From positions 1 to 6,700 of the forward strand of contig CALANC010000278.1 of assembly GCA_937925895.1 (NCBI GenBank): a DNA stretch of 6,700 bases, read 5' to 3'. This DNA comes from an uncultured Desulfobacterales bacterium. GTDB lineage: Bacteria; Desulfobacterota; Desulfobacteria; Desulfobacterales; UBA11574. Under the pieces are notes generated by a model. That model saw nothing but the letters and a program-made list of their open reading frames with translations. It searched no databases and was not told the DNA's origin. Positions 6,441-6,700 of this stretch are shown here, in pieces (the first letter of the stretch is position 1; each line of letters begins with the position of its first letter). The translations under genes were made by a program, and so were the position numbers.

Positions 6441-6567
6441 TGAATTTTGCACGAGTCAGAGGTTTTCATATGCCAGGCATTTAAGGGTGAAGTCGTAGTG
6501 TGCTACTGCGAACCCTTAATAACGCAGCATATGGGAACCTCCGGCTCGCCCTATGGGTAAAAATTGA
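6441..6567. repeat. Large branched inverted repeat, possible structured RNA or mobile-element remnant
   Basis: Nested complementary arms can fold this stretch into one branched structure. The outer stem pairs 6441-6448 with 6560-6567 (seven of eight). The main stem pairs 6452-6473 with 6527-6548. It has 18 Watson-Crick pairs, 3 G-T pairs and 1 mismatch over 22 positions. After an internal loop, 6481-6488 pairs perfectly with 6512-6519. The tip then pairs 6493-6499 with 6505-6511 (one G-T pair) around a five-base loop. A small side hairpin, CCC-TAT-GGG, is at 6549-6557. Read as plus-strand RNA, four deviations are tolerated wobbles and two positions are mispaired (one in the main stem, one in the outer stem). 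On the minus strand those wobbles become A-C mismatches. No transposase, clear target duplication or U-tract is visible. The identity is unknown to me. Confidence 0.6.
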
Positions 6568-6594
6568 TGAGAAAAAAGATCATTATCCGAATAT

Positions 6595-6613
6595 AACATT
6601 TAGGTAAAATGTT
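6595..6613. repeat. Small perfect hairpin
   Basis: Seven-base arms AACATTT (6595-6601) and AAATGTT (6607-6613) surround a five-base loop. It is AT-rich and not followed by a T-run. It could be an operator-type palindrome or chance in AT-rich sequence. Confidence 0.4.
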
Positions 6614-6635
6614 TCATTATATGATTTCGTATAAA

Positions 6636-6657
6636 CCCGTTTTAATTAACTAACGGG
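6636..6657. repeat. Hairpin near the right edge of the window
   Basis: CCCGTT (6636-6641) pairs with AACGGG (6652-6657) around a loop containing the palindrome TTAATTAA. On the reverse strand it is followed by GTTTAT, a poor T-run. It could end a leftward transcript from a gene beyond 6700, but that gene is not visible. Confidence 0.35.
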
Positions 6658-6700
6658 AAGATTCTCATTAATTTTTATGCAAGATTCATGAAATAAGAGT

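Noticed and set aside
6441..6567. Integron attC site
   Set aside because: The paired arms lack the RYYYAAC and GTTRRRY core sites at their ends, and no integrase or gene cassette is present.
6441..6567. Rho-independent terminator
   Set aside because: The fold is far larger and more branched than a terminator, has no following U-tract, and no plus-strand gene in the window ends just before it.

Overview
The window comes from a bacterial chromosome of moderately low GC, by eye in the low 40s percent. Its sequence alone does not name the organism. The protein types (a long CYTH-CHAD protein, a 240-residue phosphoesterase and a PiT transporter paired with a DUF47 protein) fit a Gram-negative environmental bacterium such as a deltaproteobacterial or KSB1-like lineage. 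That placement is a low-confidence inference. No rRNA, tRNA, CRISPR array, transposase or phage gene is visible.

From 1 to 2550 on the plus strand, three closely spaced genes look like one operon. They are the 3' part of a CYTH-CHAD protein (its 5' end lies outside the window), an orphan ParA/MinD-type ATPase, and a short stand-alone CYTH (triphosphate tunnel) enzyme. The gaps between them are only 14 and 16 bases. A 166-base spacer with a good sigma70-like promoter follows, then a small lysine-rich protein with an N-terminal helix-hairpin-helix. After it comes a calcineurin-like metallophosphoesterase in which one conserved metal-site residue is altered. A 307-base stretch with no convincing gene separates these from two genes on the opposite strand. 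Those two, read right to left, are a DUF47/PhoU-like protein and a PiT-family inorganic phosphate transporter with a GTG start. The right end, about 6420-6700, holds no gene but carries a large branched inverted repeat and further hairpins.

The common theme is phosphate and polyphosphate. CHAD domains bind inorganic polyphosphate, short CYTH enzymes hydrolyse tripolyphosphate, and PiT with DUF47 brings in orthophosphate. ParA-type ATPases position cellular cargo on the nucleoid. The most interesting reading is that the CHAD-ParA-CYTH operon, perhaps with the basic helix-hairpin-helix protein, positions and turns over polyphosphate granules. This is a hypothesis from gene neighbourhood and domain knowledge, not something the sequence proves.
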